A DNA stretch of 55,213 nt from Methylophilaceae bacterium (GCA_947451235.1 CANFZA010000005.1:1-55213), one strand, 5' to 3'. Positions 20,345-31,064 are shown, counted from the stretch's first letter. Made by a program: numbers and translations. The notes: a model not told the origin generated them from the letters alone.

Positions 20345-22021
20345 TTATACGAATAATCCCCATGCTTTTTGTACTGTGCTCCATATACCATAACTGATTG
20401 GAATAAGCACTAAAGCCCAAGCCAGTACCACCAGCACTGGTTTAGTGGCTGTTGTAAAATCGCTACTTGTAGCACTAGAAGCGCTATTATTTGCAGCTGT
20501 TTTTTCATGCGCTAGCTGGCGCTCAGCGGCAAGTTCTGCATCTGTCATGTAAAACTTTTCTGCGACCGGCTTAACCAGTAGATTTGCAACAAAACCAACC
20601 ACTAACAAACCTGCCAACACCAAGAAAATAGGCGCATAAATTTGATCGTAAGGGACTTTAGCTTCAAAGCGCGTATCGTGCAGATAATTGACCACGACCG
20701 GCCCGACGATACCTGCTGTAGACCAAGCAGTAAGTAAGCGCCCGTGAATCGCACCGACGAATTGCGTACCGAACATATCAGCTAAATAGGCCGGAATTGT
20801 GGCGAAACCTCCGCCATACATGGAAGCAATCACACAGAAAGCACCCACAAATAGGGCTAGAGATTTTAATCCAGCGGCGTAAGTGGCTGCGCAATACATG
20901 ATGGCACCCAAAATAAAGAAAATATAATAAGTACGTTTGCGGCCTAATTTATCAGACGAGGTTGCCCATGCGAAACGACCAAAAATATTAAATAGTGAGA
21001 TTAGCCCAACAAAACCAGCACCGACGGCAGCCACTGTTTTAGTTAAGGCTTCATCTTGTTTGATTGCAGCAAAACCAACATCAGCTTGGCCAATTAACGC
21101 ACCACCAAAGGTTTCTTGCAACATCGGTGCAGCCGCACCAATAATGCCAATGCCGGCAGATACATTCATACATAAGACTAGCCACAATAACCAAAATTGT
21201 GGTGTTTTATGGGCGTTTTTAAGATGCACATGCTTAGATGAAATCATGGCATTATTTTGCGTGGCTGGTTGCGTCCAATTTTCAGGCTTCCAACCTGTAG
21301 GCGGCACGCGGTAGCTTAAAGAGCCCCACAGCATGAACACGAAGTAAATTGCGGCTAAGACGACAAATGTTTGCCATACACCCACTTGAGTCGGCGTAGC
21401 AAAATAGCCCATTAATTTAGTCGCTAATGGTGAACCTATCATCGCTCCACCACCAAACCCCATAATCGCCATACCTGTTGCCATGCCGCGGCGGTCTGGA
21501 AACCACTTAATCAGTGTAGAAACCGGTGAAATGTAACCTAAACCCAAACCAATACCGCCTATAACACCGCTACCTAGCCACATTAACCATAGCTGATGCG
21601 CGTACACGCCATAAGCAGAAATAAGTAATCCGCCGCACCACAACAGCATAGAAACAAAACCTGCCTTGCGTGGCCCTTCTCTTTCTAACCAACCACCCCA
21701 AACAGCCGCTGAACAGCCTAACAAGACAAAAAATAAAGTAAACATCCAACCCAAATCAAATTGCGTCCAATTGCAATCGGTGGCAAATAAAGCTTTAGCT
21801 GTGCCCGCTAATTTTTCAGATAAATTACTCGCGCCAGCAGCACAAGTCGCTAGCGCTTTACCATCGGCACCCGTTAACGCATTTCCTAGCGGTTTCCAAA
21901 AAACACTGAAGCCATAAGCCATACCAATAGACAAATGCACGGCCAAAGCAGCTGGCGGTACTAACCAACGATTAAATCCAGCATTAGCGATGGTGTTTTC
22001 TTTAGATAAAAAGCTTGCCAT
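20345..22021 (-). CDS. OFA-family MFS transporter (oxalate/formate antiporter-like)
   Basis: A 558-residue inner-membrane transporter of the major facilitator superfamily. Family clues are the N-terminal MAYGFSVFWKPL region, GGIGLGLGYISPVSTLIKWFPDRRGMATGMAIMGFGGGAMIG and the GRFAWATSSDKLGRKRTY cytoplasmic loop. After the 12-helix core there is a hydrophilic Ala/Ser/Thr linker and one more hydrophobic segment (LVVLAWALVLIPISYGIW), a C-terminal extra helix. A large loop after the first helix has two cysteines. Substrate is unknown; formate or another small carboxylate would suit a methylotroph. An SD (GAAAGG) precedes the ATG. Confidence 0.85.
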   Translation of the reverse strand: MASFLSKENTIANAGFNRWLVPPAALAVHLSIGMAYGFSVFWKPLGNALTGADGKALATCAAGASNLSEKLAGTAKALFATDCNWTQFDLGWMFTLFFVLLGCSAAVWGGWLEREGPRKAGFVSMLLWCGGLLISAYGVYAHQLWLMWLGSGVIGGIGLGLGYISPVSTLIKWFPDRRGMATGMAIMGFGGGAMIGSPLATKLMGYFATPTQVGVWQTFVVLAAIYFVFMLWGSLSYRVPPTGWKPENWTQPATQNNAMISSKHVHLKNAHKTPQFWLLWLVLCMNVSAGIGIIGAAAPMLQETFGGALIGQADVGFAAIKQDEALTKTVAAVGAGFVGLISLFNIFGRFAWATSSDKLGRKRTYYIFFILGAIMYCAATYAAGLKSLALFVGAFCVIASMYGGGFATIPAYLADMFGTQFVGAIHGRLLTAWSTAGIVGPVVVNYLHDTRFEAKVPYDQIYAPIFLVLAGLLVVGFVANLLVKPVAEKFYMTDAELAAERQLAHEKTAANNSASSATSSDFTTATKPVLVVLAWALVLIPISYGIWSTVQKAWGLFV

Positions 22022-22124
22022 ACAAGGCCTTTCAAGTAATTATTAAATAAGATTTTTACAATTAATTTGTATAATGTAACAAATCGTAACAAATGGCAAT
22101 TTACTTATTGACTCGTTTAGAATT

Positions 22125-22152
22125 TGTCATGAATATGTCATATTAAGGTCAT
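22125..22152 (+). promoter_or_regulatory. Pho box upstream of phoB
   Basis: TGTCAT (22125), TGTCAT (22136) and GGTCAT (22147) occur in direct orientation with exact 11-bp spacing, the spacing of PhoB half-sites. It lies 88 bp before the phoB start, consistent with autoregulation of phoBR. Confidence 0.75.
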
Positions 22153-22239
22153 AAACTAAATCCGGTCAAAAATCATGTTTAACCTAAAATTCATAAAAAT
22201 TTCAAAGGTTTAGCATCCAGCTTAACAAGGATAAAAAAT

Positions 22240-22932
22240 ATGCCTGCTAATATATTAGTTGTTGAAGATGAACCAGCAATACAAGAGCTACTTGCACTCA
22301 ATATCACTCAAGCTGGGCACAATGCTATGCGTGCCTTAAGCGTAGAGATTGCAATGGATTTAATGCGCGAAACGATTCCTGATCTTATTTTATTAGATTG
22401 GATGTTGCCTGGAATGAATGGCTTAGAGTTTGCACGTAAATTAAAATCAGACTCACTCACTAAAACTATTCCTATTATCATGCTGACTGCTCGTGGCGAT
22501 GAATACGACAAAGTGCGCGGTTTAGAAGTAGGTGCAGATGACTATGTAACCAAACCGTTTAGCCCACGCGAACTCAATGCCCGCATCAAGGCTGTGTTAC
22601 GTCGCAGAGCGCCACAAATGACTGACGACCCGATTGAAGTCAATGGCTTACGCCTAGACCCCACCACACATCGCGTAACGGGTAATCAAAAAACCATAGA
22701 TTTAGGCCCGACCGAGTTCAGACTACTACATTTCTTTATGACCAATGCTGAACGTGTGCATACCCGTAGCCAGTTGTTAGACAAAGTGTGGGGTGATCGT
22801 GTGTTTGTTGAGGATCGTACGGTAGATGTGCATATTCGTCGATTACGCAACGCCCTTTCGGCTTCTGGACATGAAGATCTTATTCAAACTGTGCGTGGTG
22901 CAGGTTACCGCCTGTCATCCCAAACCAATTAA
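22240..22932 (+). CDS. phoB: phosphate-regulon response regulator PhoB
   Basis: PhoB activates the phosphate-starvation regulon after phosphorylation by PhoR. The 230 residues have a receiver domain with the phospho-acceptor aspartate in LILLDWMLPGMNG, the switch threonine in IIMLTARGDEYDKV and the lysine in DDYVTKPFSPREL, followed by an OmpR-type winged helix ending VEDRTVDVHIRRLRNAL. An AAGGA ribosome binding site precedes the ATG, phoR follows, and a Pho box lies upstream. Confidence 0.95.
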   Translation: MPANILVVEDEPAIQELLALNITQAGHNAMRALSVEIAMDLMRETIPDLILLDWMLPGMNGLEFARKLKSDSLTKTIPIIMLTARGDEYDKVRGLEVGADDYVTKPFSPRELNARIKAVLRRRAPQMTDDPIEVNGLRLDPTTHRVTGNQKTIDLGPTEFRLLHFFMTNAERVHTRSQLLDKVWGDRVFVEDRTVDVHIRRLRNALSASGHEDLIQTVRGAGYRLSSQTN

Positions 22933-23015
22933 AATTAAAATATGCGTGGTTCTAGCAATAAAAATGGATTGTATTCGCTATAATTAACTACGCAAAATTA
23001 TAGAAAATACAATCT

Positions 23016-24365
23016 GTGCTAGATATTCGTTTAAAAGCTGGTTTACTTGTTGCTGCTCTAAGCATAATTTGTGTGTTCTTATGGCTTATCAGCAGCGCCA
23101 TGACAGCATTACTTGTATTCACTTCAATCCTTATACTCTACCTCTTTAGCCATATTTTTTGGCTACACAAACTACTTTTCTGGTTCAAAAAACCTACTCT
23201 CAAAGAAATTCCAGAAGGCTCAGGAATATGGGAAGATGTTTTTGATGCGCTATTAAAATATGAGCGTAATAATAATCTAAATCAAATAAAACTAAACTCA
23301 GCTCTTGAACGCTTCAATCTCACGGCTAATGCTGTTCCTGATGGCTTGGTCATTTTAGGTAATGTAAACCAGATTGAGTGGTGTACGGCTAATGCTGAAA
23401 ATCAGCTAGGGCTTAATTTAGACACAGATAAAAACTTGCCTATCGTCAACTTAATTAGGGACAGCCATTTTATTGCTTATCTTTACAGCGAAGTTTATAC
23501 CGAGCCCCTGAAACTTAAACACTGCAGAAACTCTGATGCTACGCTTGAGATTCAAGTGATACCCCTAGCATCTAAACAAAAACTATTAATTAGTCGAGAC
23601 ATGACGCAGTTGGAAAAAGTGGATGTGATGCGTCGAGATTTTATTGCCAACGTGTCGCATGAGCTTAGAACGCCATTAACTGTAGTAGGCGGATTTTTAG
23701 AAACACTAACTGATATGGACGGCGCAGTTCCAGATAATTTAAAAAATTATTTTGGTTTGATGCAAGAGCAAACGGGGCGTATGCGTCGCATTATTGAAGA
23801 TTTACTCACACTATCCACCATAGAAAGCAGTACTGGCAACCCAAATAACAATGAAATTGATATGCATGGCTTGTTAAAATCCATACAAAAAGATGCCATT
23901 AATTTCAGCCAAGGCCTACATCAAAATGTAAAACGCGCTAAACATCATATCCGCTTAGAAGCCGACGCTAATCTCAACTTACGCGGATCACTTGAGGAGT
24001 TGCGTAGCGCCTTCACCAACTTAGTTAGCAATGCTATTCGTTATACACCTACGAGTGATGCAAACAATAGCGGTGAAATACTTATCAGCTGGTATTTACA
24101 AGATGACCAAGCCGTTTTTTCAGTGCGTGACACCGGCATAGGTATAGAAGAAAAACATATAGACAGACTTACCGAGCGCTTCTATCGAGTTGATCGCAGT
24201 AGAAGCCGTGAAACCGGCGGCACCGGTCTAGGACTATCTATTGTTAAACATATTTTAATTCGCCATCAAGCTAAACTGGAAATTACCAGTATATTAGGCA
24301 CCGGTAGCGCATTCAGTATTAAGTTTCCAAAAGCAAGAGTAGTAAAAAAACAGGTGGGCGTTTAA
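23016..24365 (+). CDS. phoR: phosphate-regulon sensor kinase PhoR
   Basis: PhoR is the membrane histidine kinase partner of PhoB. The 449 residues start with two adjacent membrane helices (VAALSIICVFLWLISSAMTALLVFTSILILYLF), then a PhoR linker and PAS-like domain (to about residue 195), a HisKA domain with the phospho-histidine in NVSHELRTPLTVVGGF, and an ATPase domain with N, G1 and G2 boxes (NLVSNAIRYTP, VRDTGIGIEE, GGTGLGLSIVK). The start is GTG. There is no large periplasmic loop, typical of PhoR. The 83-bp gap from phoB fits one operon. Confidence 0.94.
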   Translation: MLDIRLKAGLLVAALSIICVFLWLISSAMTALLVFTSILILYLFSHIFWLHKLLFWFKKPTLKEIPEGSGIWEDVFDALLKYERNNNLNQIKLNSALERFNLTANAVPDGLVILGNVNQIEWCTANAENQLGLNLDTDKNLPIVNLIRDSHFIAYLYSEVYTEPLKLKHCRNSDATLEIQVIPLASKQKLLISRDMTQLEKVDVMRRDFIANVSHELRTPLTVVGGFLETLTDMDGAVPDNLKNYFGLMQEQTGRMRRIIEDLLTLSTIESSTGNPNNNEIDMHGLLKSIQKDAINFSQGLHQNVKRAKHHIRLEADANLNLRGSLEELRSAFTNLVSNAIRYTPTSDANNSGEILISWYLQDDQAVFSVRDTGIGIEEKHIDRLTERFYRVDRSRSRETGGTGLGLSIVKHILIRHQAKLEITSILGTGSAFSIKFPKARVVKKQVGV

Positions 24366-25109
24366 GTGGCGTACGCTCTTAAAAGCTCGGTTAGTTTTTT
24401 CTTGCTTTTAACACTGTCATCGTGTGCAAGCACAAACCTTACTACAGTTGATTCAAACGCAAAAAAACCAGTCCCTGCACGTCAGGATCGTAGCTCGATG
24501 GGGCAACTGGTGAAGACAGATTTTGACCGACTGGCCGACGTAGAAATACGTGAAAATACAGAAAGTTTACGCGCACTAATGCTTAAACTTTACAAACGTA
24601 ACCCGCGCGAATTACAAAAAAGCACCCCAGATAGTCCTGAAAAAATGGTGGCATGGGTAATAGATGGCGAATCACAGCATCATTACAAATTCAGCGAAAT
24701 TAATAACCTACAAGGGACTGAAGCTATTTTCTTAGCCTTTAAAAGCGACTATAAAGGCGACCGCGTTTTGCCTTTTATTGTTGGCATTCAAACCATGTTG
24801 ATAAAGGCGCATGGCGGAAAATCGGACTTTTACTTTACCGATAACATAGACCCACAATCTATGTATAACGTCGCTAGAAATATTGAAATAGCAGCATGGA
24901 AACTATCGAACGCTAGAGACGAGCTTGGTGTACTTTATCTACTGACTAATGAAAGCAATGACAAAGATAAGAACTTATCATTTGAGCGTGAGTTTGGAAA
25001 AATGATAGGACGCACAGATTTGTACGCCATTGGTTTAGCAGAAAAATCGCAGCGATTCATTTCACGCGTGATGCAAAACATCACAACTGCGCTATTTTTA
25101 CCTTTTTAG
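24366..25109 (+). CDS. predicted lipoprotein, 247 residues, unknown function
   Basis: The N-terminus is a lipoprotein signal with the lipobox TLSSCAS (cysteine near residue 20). The mature part is a soluble domain with the region WVIDGESQHHYKFSEINNLQGTEAIFLAF and a hydrophobic helix-rich middle. I do not know its function. Its GTG start codon follows the phoR stop directly with no spacer, so it is translated with phoBR and likely shares the Pho-box promoter; a phosphate-linked envelope role is an inference. A 14-bp tandem duplication spans its stop codon. Confidence 0.8.
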   Translation: MAYALKSSVSFFLLLTLSSCASTNLTTVDSNAKKPVPARQDRSSMGQLVKTDFDRLADVEIRENTESLRALMLKLYKRNPRELQKSTPDSPEKMVAWVIDGESQHHYKFSEINNLQGTEAIFLAFKSDYKGDRVLPFIVGIQTMLIKAHGGKSDFYFTDNIDPQSMYNVARNIEIAAWKLSNARDELGVLYLLTNESNDKDKNLSFEREFGKMIGRTDLYAIGLAEKSQRFISRVMQNITTALFLPF

Positions 25110-25124
25110 ATTTACCTTTTAGGC
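25097..25124. repeat. 14-bp tandem duplication across the lipoprotein stop codon
   Basis: TTTACCTTTTTAGA is followed directly by TTTACCTTTTAGGC; the first copy contains the TAG stop of the lipoprotein gene. The rest of the 84-bp gap to the convergent dehydrogenase holds an imperfect hairpin around 25138-25159. Confidence 0.75.
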
Positions 25125-25193
25125 TTGCCCTTGCATCAGAAGCTATTTTAATAGCCTCTAATACAAGTTCAGCATCTACATTGTGTAAAAAAA

Positions 25194-28100
25194 CTACAAC
25201 AACACCTTCTCAATACCACCATTATTGACACGTTCTACATATTCTTGCATCCAGTTATCGCCAAGAATATGCTTCGCCATTTCAACCACAATATAATCCG
25301 CCTCTATGCCAGTATCTTCACCATAGCGCGCTAATCCTTGCAGACAACTTGGACATGAAGTCAAAATTTTCACTTTTTCTTCAGGCGCACCAACTGTTAA
25401 TCCCATTTTACCCATGCCTTTTTCTAACTCTTCTTGCTTACGCATTTTTACTTGCGTAGCAATATCAGGCCTAGCAACGGCAAAAGTACCGCTTTCACCA
25501 CAACAACGGTCATTCAGTTGCACATCCTGCCCCATCAACTTATTCGTCACTTCCATAGGCTTATAGGTTTTCATTGGGCTGTGGCAAGGGTCGTGATACA
25601 TATATTTCGTACCAGTAATGCCTTTCAACTTCATGTCTTTTTCCATTAGATATTCGTGAATATCTAACAGACGGCAGCCTGGGAATATCTTTTCAAACTC
25701 GTATTTCTGCAGCTGATCCATACACGTGCCGCAAGACACAATGACGGTTTTAATATCCAAGTAATTAAGCGTATTTGCCACACGATGAAATAACACGCGA
25801 TTATCAGTGGTAATTTCTTGGCCTTTATCGTGATTCCCACTAGCTGTTTGCGGATAACCACAACACAAATAACCAGGCGGCAATACGGTAATCGCACCGA
25901 CTTCATACAACATAGCTTGCGTGGCTAAACCAACGTTTGAAAATAAACGCTCTGAGCCACAACCTGGGAAGTAAAACACCGCTTCTGAATCTTCAGTCAC
26001 TTTTTGCGGATTACGAATGACAGGAATCATGCTGCTATCTTCTATGCCCAACAAGGCGCGTGAAGTTTTAGTCGGCATTTTTTTCGGCATAGGGCGATTA
26101 ATAAAATGGACGATTTGCGCTTTGATTTCAGGCTTACCAACCGTCGCTGGCGGCCTGATTTTATCTTTTAACAAACCAAATTTTTTAGCCAAGGCATGCG
26201 CAAAATTTTGTGCTTTATAGCCAAAACCTATCATCACTGTACGCAATAATTTAATCGTCGCCGGATCTTTAGCATTTAAGAACGCCATACCCGCAGCCGT
26301 ACCAGGATTAAACTTCTTCTTGCCCTGCTCACGTAAAAAGTTACGCATCGCCACTGAAACTTCACCAAAATCAATGTCTACCGGGCATGGATTTAAACAT
26401 TTATGGCAAACCGTACAATGGTCAGCCACATCGTTAAACTCGTCAAAATGCTTAATGGAAATGCCTCGGCGTGTTTTTTCTTCGTACAAAAACGCTTCAA
26501 TAAGCAGCGAAGTGCCTAAAATTTTATTACGCGGGCTATACAGTAAATTAGCGCGTGGCACATGCGTGGTACACACTGGTTTACATTTACCGCAACGTAA
26601 ACAATCACTAATAGAATCGGCGATCTCGCCAATGGCAGACTGCTCCATAATGATAGATTCTTGCTCAAGTAGGCCAAAGCTTGGCGTATAAGCATTTTTG
26701 AGGCCAGAACCGGCTAGTAATTTACCTTTGTTAAAGTGCCCATTTGGGTCCACTTTGTTTTTGTATTTGGTAAAAGCTTCTATGGTCTCTTTTTCCAAAA
26801 ACTCCATTTTGGTAATACCAATACCATGTTCGCCAGAAATAACGCCATCTAAACCTTTAGCCAACGCCATGACGCGGGCAACCGCTTCATGCGCTGCACC
26901 CATCATCTGGTAATCATCAGAATTCACCGGAATATTAGTGTGTACGTTGCCGTCACCAGCATGCATGTGCAAGGCAATGAATACCCGACCTTTAAGTACC
27001 GCTTTATGAATTTCATCCGCACGGTTTAAGATTTTTTGGTATTCACGACCGGCAAAAATTTCTGCCATTGGGCGTTTAAGCTCACGCTTCCAAGAGATGC
27101 GTAAATCGTAAGATTGCACAGCGCGGAATACGTTTTCATATTGGCTCAAGCTACTTGCAACTTCACCCAAGATTGACACTGGCGCATCAAGATTATTTAA
27201 AATCAAGCTCCAACGCGCACGCAGTTCGCCAATTAATTGCAACGCCATGCCCTGCTTGCTTTTCACCATTTCAGCGTCGGCATTGCCATCTTCATCGGCT
27301 TGCAAGGGTAAATCGCCTTGCATAAATTCTTGCATGGCATCTAGCAAATTAAGCTTATTCTTAATTGAAAGTTCAATGTTAATGCGCTCGATGCCGTCAG
27401 AATAATCACCCAAACGTGGCAATGGAATCACCACATCCTCGTTGATTTTAAAGGCGTTCGTATGTTTTGCAATGGCAGCCGTACGGGCGCGATCTAACCA
27501 GAATTTTTTACGCGCTTCAGCAGAAACGGCAATAAAACCTTCGCCATTACGTGCATTACATAGGCGCACAATATGTGAGGCGGCCTCGCCTACGGCGTTT
27601 TCATCATCAGAAGCAATATCTGCAATCAATACCATTTTTGGGCGTTGCTGGCGTGCCGCTTTAGTGGCGTAACCAACCGCTTTAATGTAACGCTCGTCCA
27701 TGTGCTCTAGACCAGCCATCAGCACTAGCGGATCTTTTTTAGCAGTAGCATCAAGATAATCTTTAATCTCAACAATCGCTGGCACCGCATGCGATACATT
27801 GCCAAAGAACTCCAAAGCAACAGTACGCACATGCTTAGGCATGCGATGCAAAATGAAAGTGGCGCTAGTAATTAAACCATCGCAACCTTCTTTTTGTATG
27901 CCGGGTAAACCTGATAAAAATTTATCAGTCACGTCTTTACCTAAACCCACTTTACGGAAACTAGGGCCGGCGATTTCTAAAATCTCAGGTTCAGCCAACA
28001 AAGTTTTCATGTCTTCCGCATAGCGGCTAACTTTAAACCGCGCCATTGCGATATCGTGTATTTTGCCTAAATTATGATCCAAACGCTCGACTTCTAGCCA

Positions 28101-29063
28101 TTCAGCGTCTGGCGTCACCATGCGCCATGAGGCTAGGTTATCTAAAGCGGTACCCCAAAGCACTGCTTTTTTGCCGCCGGCATTCATAGAAACATTACCG
28201 CCAATACAGCTCGCATCGGCACTGGTTGGATCGCAAGCGAATTCTAATCCGGCATCGCTAGCGGCTTCCATTGCACGACGGGTAACCACACCAGCGCCAC
28301 ATTCAATAGTGGCTACTTGGCGCGAAACACCCGGCAAAGTGCGCATCTGCACGCCAGTATGTTGATCTAATTTCTCAGTGTTAATTACCGCTGACATTGG
28401 CGTTAGCGGAATTGCACCACCGGTATAACCAGTACCGCCGCCCCTAGGAATGACAGTAAGCCCTAACTCAATACAGGCGCGTACTAAAGCTGCGATTTCT
28501 TTTTCTGTATCAGGCGTTAGCACGACAAACGGATATTCAACACGCCAGTCAGTCGCATCTGTGACGTGAGAAACACGTGCTAAACCATCAAACTGCACGT
28601 TATCTTTACGGGTAATTTTGGTTAATTTGGCTAAAGCTTTTTTGCGTAGATTAGCGGTTTTCTTAAAATCTTCTTCAAACTGCAATACCGCTTGACGACC
28701 AGCTACCACCAATTTCAAAACTTTGGCATTAGCCGCGCTACGTTCTTCAATGGCAGCAATACGGTGCTGTAGAGCATCGACCAAGGCCTTGCGGCGTTTA
28801 GGATTTTCAAGCAAGTCATCTTGCAAGTATGGGTTACGCGTCACGACCCACAAATCACCCAGCACTTCAAACAGCATGCGCGCAGAGCGACCTGTTTTAC
28901 GTTCGCCACGTAATTCATTTAATACATCCCAAATCTCTTCACCAAGAAACCTAATGACGATTTCGCGGTCAGAGAATGACGTGTAGTTATAAGGGATTTC
29001 GCGCAAGCGCGAAGCTGGCTGAGGCTCAGCATTTAGAATATTGCTAGGTAGGGGTGCGTTCAT
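25194..29063 (-). CDS. giant FAD-linked oxidase / iron-sulfur dehydrogenase (DUF3683-type)
   Basis: A 1289-residue fused redox enzyme. An N-terminal DUF3683-like part (about 1-170) is followed by a PCMH-type FAD domain ([34 protein letters not shown]), an FAD-oxidase C-terminal domain ([28 protein letters not shown]), two [4Fe-4S] motifs ([11 protein letters not shown] and [11 protein letters not shown]) and two CCG domains ([21 protein letters not shown]). Together this equals a D-lactate/glycolate dehydrogenase flavoprotein plus its GlpC/GlcF-like Fe-S subunit in one chain. The likely reaction is oxidation of a 2-hydroxy acid with electrons to the quinone pool. The substrate cannot be read here. 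It stands alone. Confidence 0.88.
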   Translation of the reverse strand: MNAPLPSNILNAEPQPASRLREIPYNYTSFSDREIVIRFLGEEIWDVLNELRGERKTGRSARMLFEVLGDLWVVTRNPYLQDDLLENPKRRKALVDALQHRIAAIEERSAANAKVLKLVVAGRQAVLQFEEDFKKTANLRKKALAKLTKITRKDNVQFDGLARVSHVTDATDWRVEYPFVVLTPDTEKEIAALVRACIELGLTVIPRGGGTGYTGGAIPLTPMSAVINTEKLDQHTGVQMRTLPGVSRQVATIECGAGVVTRRAMEAASDAGLEFACDPTSADASCIGGNVSMNAGGKKAVLWGTALDNLASWRMVTPDAEWLEVERLDHNLGKIHDIAMARFKVSRYAEDMKTLLAEPEILEIAGPSFRKVGLGKDVTDKFLSGLPGIQKEGCDGLITSATFILHRMPKHVRTVALEFFGNVSHAVPAIVEIKDYLDATAKKDPLVLMAGLEHMDERYIKAVGYATKAARQQRPKMVLIADIASDDENAVGEAASHIVRLCNARNGEGFIAVSAEARKKFWLDRARTAAIAKHTNAFKINEDVVIPLPRLGDYSDGIERINIELSIKNKLNLLDAMQEFMQGDLPLQADEDGNADAEMVKSKQGMALQLIGELRARWSLILNNLDAPVSILGEVASSLSQYENVFRAVQSYDLRISWKRELKRPMAEIFAGREYQKILNRADEIHKAVLKGRVFIALHMHAGDGNVHTNIPVNSDDYQMMGAAHEAVARVMALAKGLDGVISGEHGIGITKMEFLEKETIEAFTKYKNKVDPNGHFNKGKLLAGSGLKNAYTPSFGLLEQESIIMEQSAIGEIADSISDCLRCGKCKPVCTTHVPRANLLYSPRNKILGTSLLIEAFLYEEKTRRGISIKHFDEFNDVADHCTVCHKCLNPCPVDIDFGEVSVAMRNFLREQGKKKFNPGTAAGMAFLNAKDPATIKLLRTVMIGFGYKAQNFAHALAKKFGLLKDKIRPPATVGKPEIKAQIVHFINRPMPKKMPTKTSRALLGIEDSSMIPVIRNPQKVTEDSEAVFYFPGCGSERLFSNVGLATQAMLYEVGAITVLPPGYLCCGYPQTASGNHDKGQEITTDNRVLFHRVANTLNYLDIKTVIVSCGTCMDQLQKYEFEKIFPGCRLLDIHEYLMEKDMKLKGITGTKYMYHDPCHSPMKTYKPMEVTNKLMGQDVQLNDRCCGESGTFAVARPDIATQVKMRKQEELEKGMGKMGLTVGAPEEKVKILTSCPSCLQGLARYGEDTGIEADYIVVEMAKHILGDNWMQEYVERVNNGGIEKVLL

Positions 29064-29271
29064 TTAATTGTGATAATAGCTTAGCTATAAAGTTCGATTA
29101 TAACATGCTGAAGTCTTGCAAATAAGCGTAAGCGTTTCATGGTTATTTAACGCTCATCAGCATATTAAGTGGCTTTTAATTTTAACGGCTAAAATCGCAT
29201 TCATAAGCACTTTTTAGTCACTCTGAAAGTATTTTCTTGGTCTAATCAAATGAAAACTATAAACTAGCGAT

Positions 29272-29787
29272 ATGAATAATTTATTAAAAAAATCCTTATT
29301 GCCAGCCATCATTATTGTTTTGCTCGCTTTTTTAGGATTTAAATTAAGCAATAAATCTGCCGCGCCTGATGTGACATTTACCACTATAGAAGGCCGAAAA
29401 ATAGCGATGGCCGATTTAAAAGGCAAAGTCGTTTTAGTCAACTTTTGGGCAACCGATTGCCCGGGATGTGTAAAAGAAATGCCTGACTTAGTAAACGCTT
29501 ACAATCAACATCATAAAAATGGCTTTGAAGTGATTGCTGTGGCCATGCCTTATGATCCACCTGCGCAAGTGCTTAATTATACAAAACAAAAAGCATTGCC
29601 GTTTCCTGTCATGCATGATGGATTATCAGAAGTCACCGAAAAATTTGGCGGCATTAACCTTACCCCGACCACTTATATTTTTGATAAAAACGGCCATTTA
29701 TTACGCCGCACTATCGGTAATATAGATTTCAATGATTTAAATTTAATACTCAATAAAGAATTAAATAACAAAAAGGTAGATTTATAA
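29272..29787 (+). CDS. TlpA-like membrane-anchored thioredoxin
   Basis: A thiol-disulfide oxidoreductase of the TlpA/ResA class anchored by an N-terminal helix (residues 7-25) with the thioredoxin fold in the periplasm. The active site is WATDCPGCVKEMP (CPGC, residues 63-66), and the cis-proline region is in GINLTPTTYIFDKNGHLL. The 171 residues match the family. It is one base apart from hemJ, so the two are cotranscribed. A role in keeping haem-protein or copper-site thiols reduced fits the family, but the partner is unknown. Confidence 0.9.
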   Translation: MNNLLKKSLLPAIIIVLLAFLGFKLSNKSAAPDVTFTTIEGRKIAMADLKGKVVLVNFWATDCPGCVKEMPDLVNAYNQHHKNGFEVIAVAMPYDPPAQVLNYTKQKALPFPVMHDGLSEVTEKFGGINLTPTTYIFDKNGHLLRRTIGNIDFNDLNLILNKELNNKKVDL

Positions 29788-29788
29788 A

Positions 29789-30199
29789 ATGTTGTGGATA
29801 AAAGCGTTTCATATTATTTTTGTAACCAGTTGGTTTGCCGGCCTGTTTTATTTGCCAAGACTGTTTGTTAATCATGCAATGGTGTCCGATAGCGCAACTT
29901 CAGATCGCCTAAAACTAATGGAGCTGAAGTTATTCAGATTTATGCTTCCACTGGCATTTTTAGCCATAGGCTTTGGTTTTTGGCTGTGGTTGGGTTATGG
30001 CGTTGCTGGCCACTGGATGCACGCAAAATTAACGCTGGTTGCCATTTTGGTCGCGTATCACTTTTATTGCGGAAAACTGCTGAATGATTTCAAACAGGAT
30101 AAAAACAAACACAGCCACGTGTGGTACCGCTGGTTTAATGAACTGCCAGTCATCGTGCTTTGCTTGATAGTCATACTGGTTGAAGTACAACCGTTTTAA
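29789..30199 (+). CDS. hemJ: protoporphyrinogen IX oxidase HemJ
   Basis: HemJ is an integral membrane enzyme that oxidises protoporphyrinogen IX in haem synthesis, the form used by most Gram-negatives that lack HemG and HemY. The 136-residue protein has four hydrophobic segments and the family signature at its start, WIKAFHIIFVTSWFAGLFYLPRLFVNH, with the conserved histidine. The C-terminal RWFNELPVIVL segment also fits. It starts one base after the tlpA-like stop codon. Confidence 0.93.
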   Translation: MLWIKAFHIIFVTSWFAGLFYLPRLFVNHAMVSDSATSDRLKLMELKLFRFMLPLAFLAIGFGFWLWLGYGVAGHWMHAKLTLVAILVAYHFYCGKLLNDFKQDKNKHSHVWYRWFNELPVIVLCLIVILVEVQPF

Positions 30200-30228
30200 A
30201 TTTTAGATTGGGCTAAATAGTTTTAATA

Positions 30229-31002
30229 ATGGATATTTTCAATTCTCAATGGCTGCTTAATATGCTGACCAAATCTAGCAAAACGCCTGAAGGACGGATA
30301 CTAAGTTTATTTGACATTTTAGGCGACTGGCTAGAAGCGCCAAATGTGCTGCTAGATATTAACAAAGACATCAACCCTAGCCAGCAACTGGTCACTTTTT
30401 TCACCGCACAAGCCAAAGCCTGCGGGGCTGAAAATCCATCAATGTTAGCTGAGCACGTTGTACTGATCGCCAAAAATGCTACGCAACAAGAAATTAATCA
30501 GCCCGGCTGCAATAGCTTGATACATGCAAAAAAAGCAGCCCATGCGCTGATATTGGCGCAAACACAAAAAGAATGGTTCTTTTCTGGCATTACAATATCT
30601 AAACGCGTTAGTTACTCAATCGCCGCCAGCATTTTTGTAGTCACAATTGCCGCTGCAATATTGCTGCCGAACCTGCTTAAAAATAGCCGATTACAAACAA
30701 CTATCGCCGGCAAAAATATCGTGAAAGATAAAGCAACATTAGCGCTTGCGCCACAACAAGCAAATACAAGCATTACAGCGCGTGACGCAGCCGCCATGTA
30801 TGCAAAATTCGAACAAATGCGCAATGGCACATGTCAGTTTCCTGAAGTTATTCAAATCCCGGATAAAGACAAAGCGGTTTACCTAGTCAATGTTGTGGGC
30901 GGAAAGCTACCAACTGATCTGCATGATTTAGCCATTGCGAATAGCTATTTAGAAAAAGTACGTTGCAACTTCACGCCCATGCTCATGGCGCATTCAAAAT
31001 AA
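30229..31002 (+). CDS. single-span membrane protein with TetR-C-like N-terminal region
   Basis: A 257-residue protein with one membrane helix (about residues 128-150), a cytoplasmic N-terminal part and a C-terminal part predicted outside, which holds two cysteines (GTCQFPEV and VRCNFTP). The N-terminal part (residues 20-112) looks by eye like a TetR effector-binding domain without its DNA-binding part: compare ILSLFDILGDWLEAPN with LLKLFEFIEEWVTSPN and AKKAAHALI with AKKASKILI of the TetR gene 1 kb downstream. I know no named family with this layout, so the function is unassigned. It follows hemJ by 29 bp. Confidence 0.75.
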   Translation: MDIFNSQWLLNMLTKSSKTPEGRILSLFDILGDWLEAPNVLLDINKDINPSQQLVTFFTAQAKACGAENPSMLAEHVVLIAKNATQQEINQPGCNSLIHAKKAAHALILAQTQKEWFFSGITISKRVSYSIAASIFVVTIAAAILLPNLLKNSRLQTTIAGKNIVKDKATLALAPQQANTSITARDAAAMYAKFEQMRNGTCQFPEVIQIPDKDKAVYLVNVVGGKLPTDLHDLAIANSYLEKVRCNFTPMLMAHSK

Positions 31003-31036
31003 TCTAAACACTTATTAAAATCTCTAATCCATAAAA

Positions 31037-31064
31037 AATGCCCACAATAAATATTGTGGGCATT
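31037..31064. terminator. terminator between the membrane protein and SRPBCC gene
   Basis: Perfect 12-bp stem AATGCCCACAAT-N4-ATTGTGGGCATT. A T run follows on the minus strand (end of the SRPBCC gene); it may also stop the plus-strand hemJ unit. Confidence 0.8.

Noticed and set aside
22240-24365. Complete phosphate-uptake locus
   Set aside because: pstSCAB and phoU are absent from the window; only phoBR and the lipoprotein are present.
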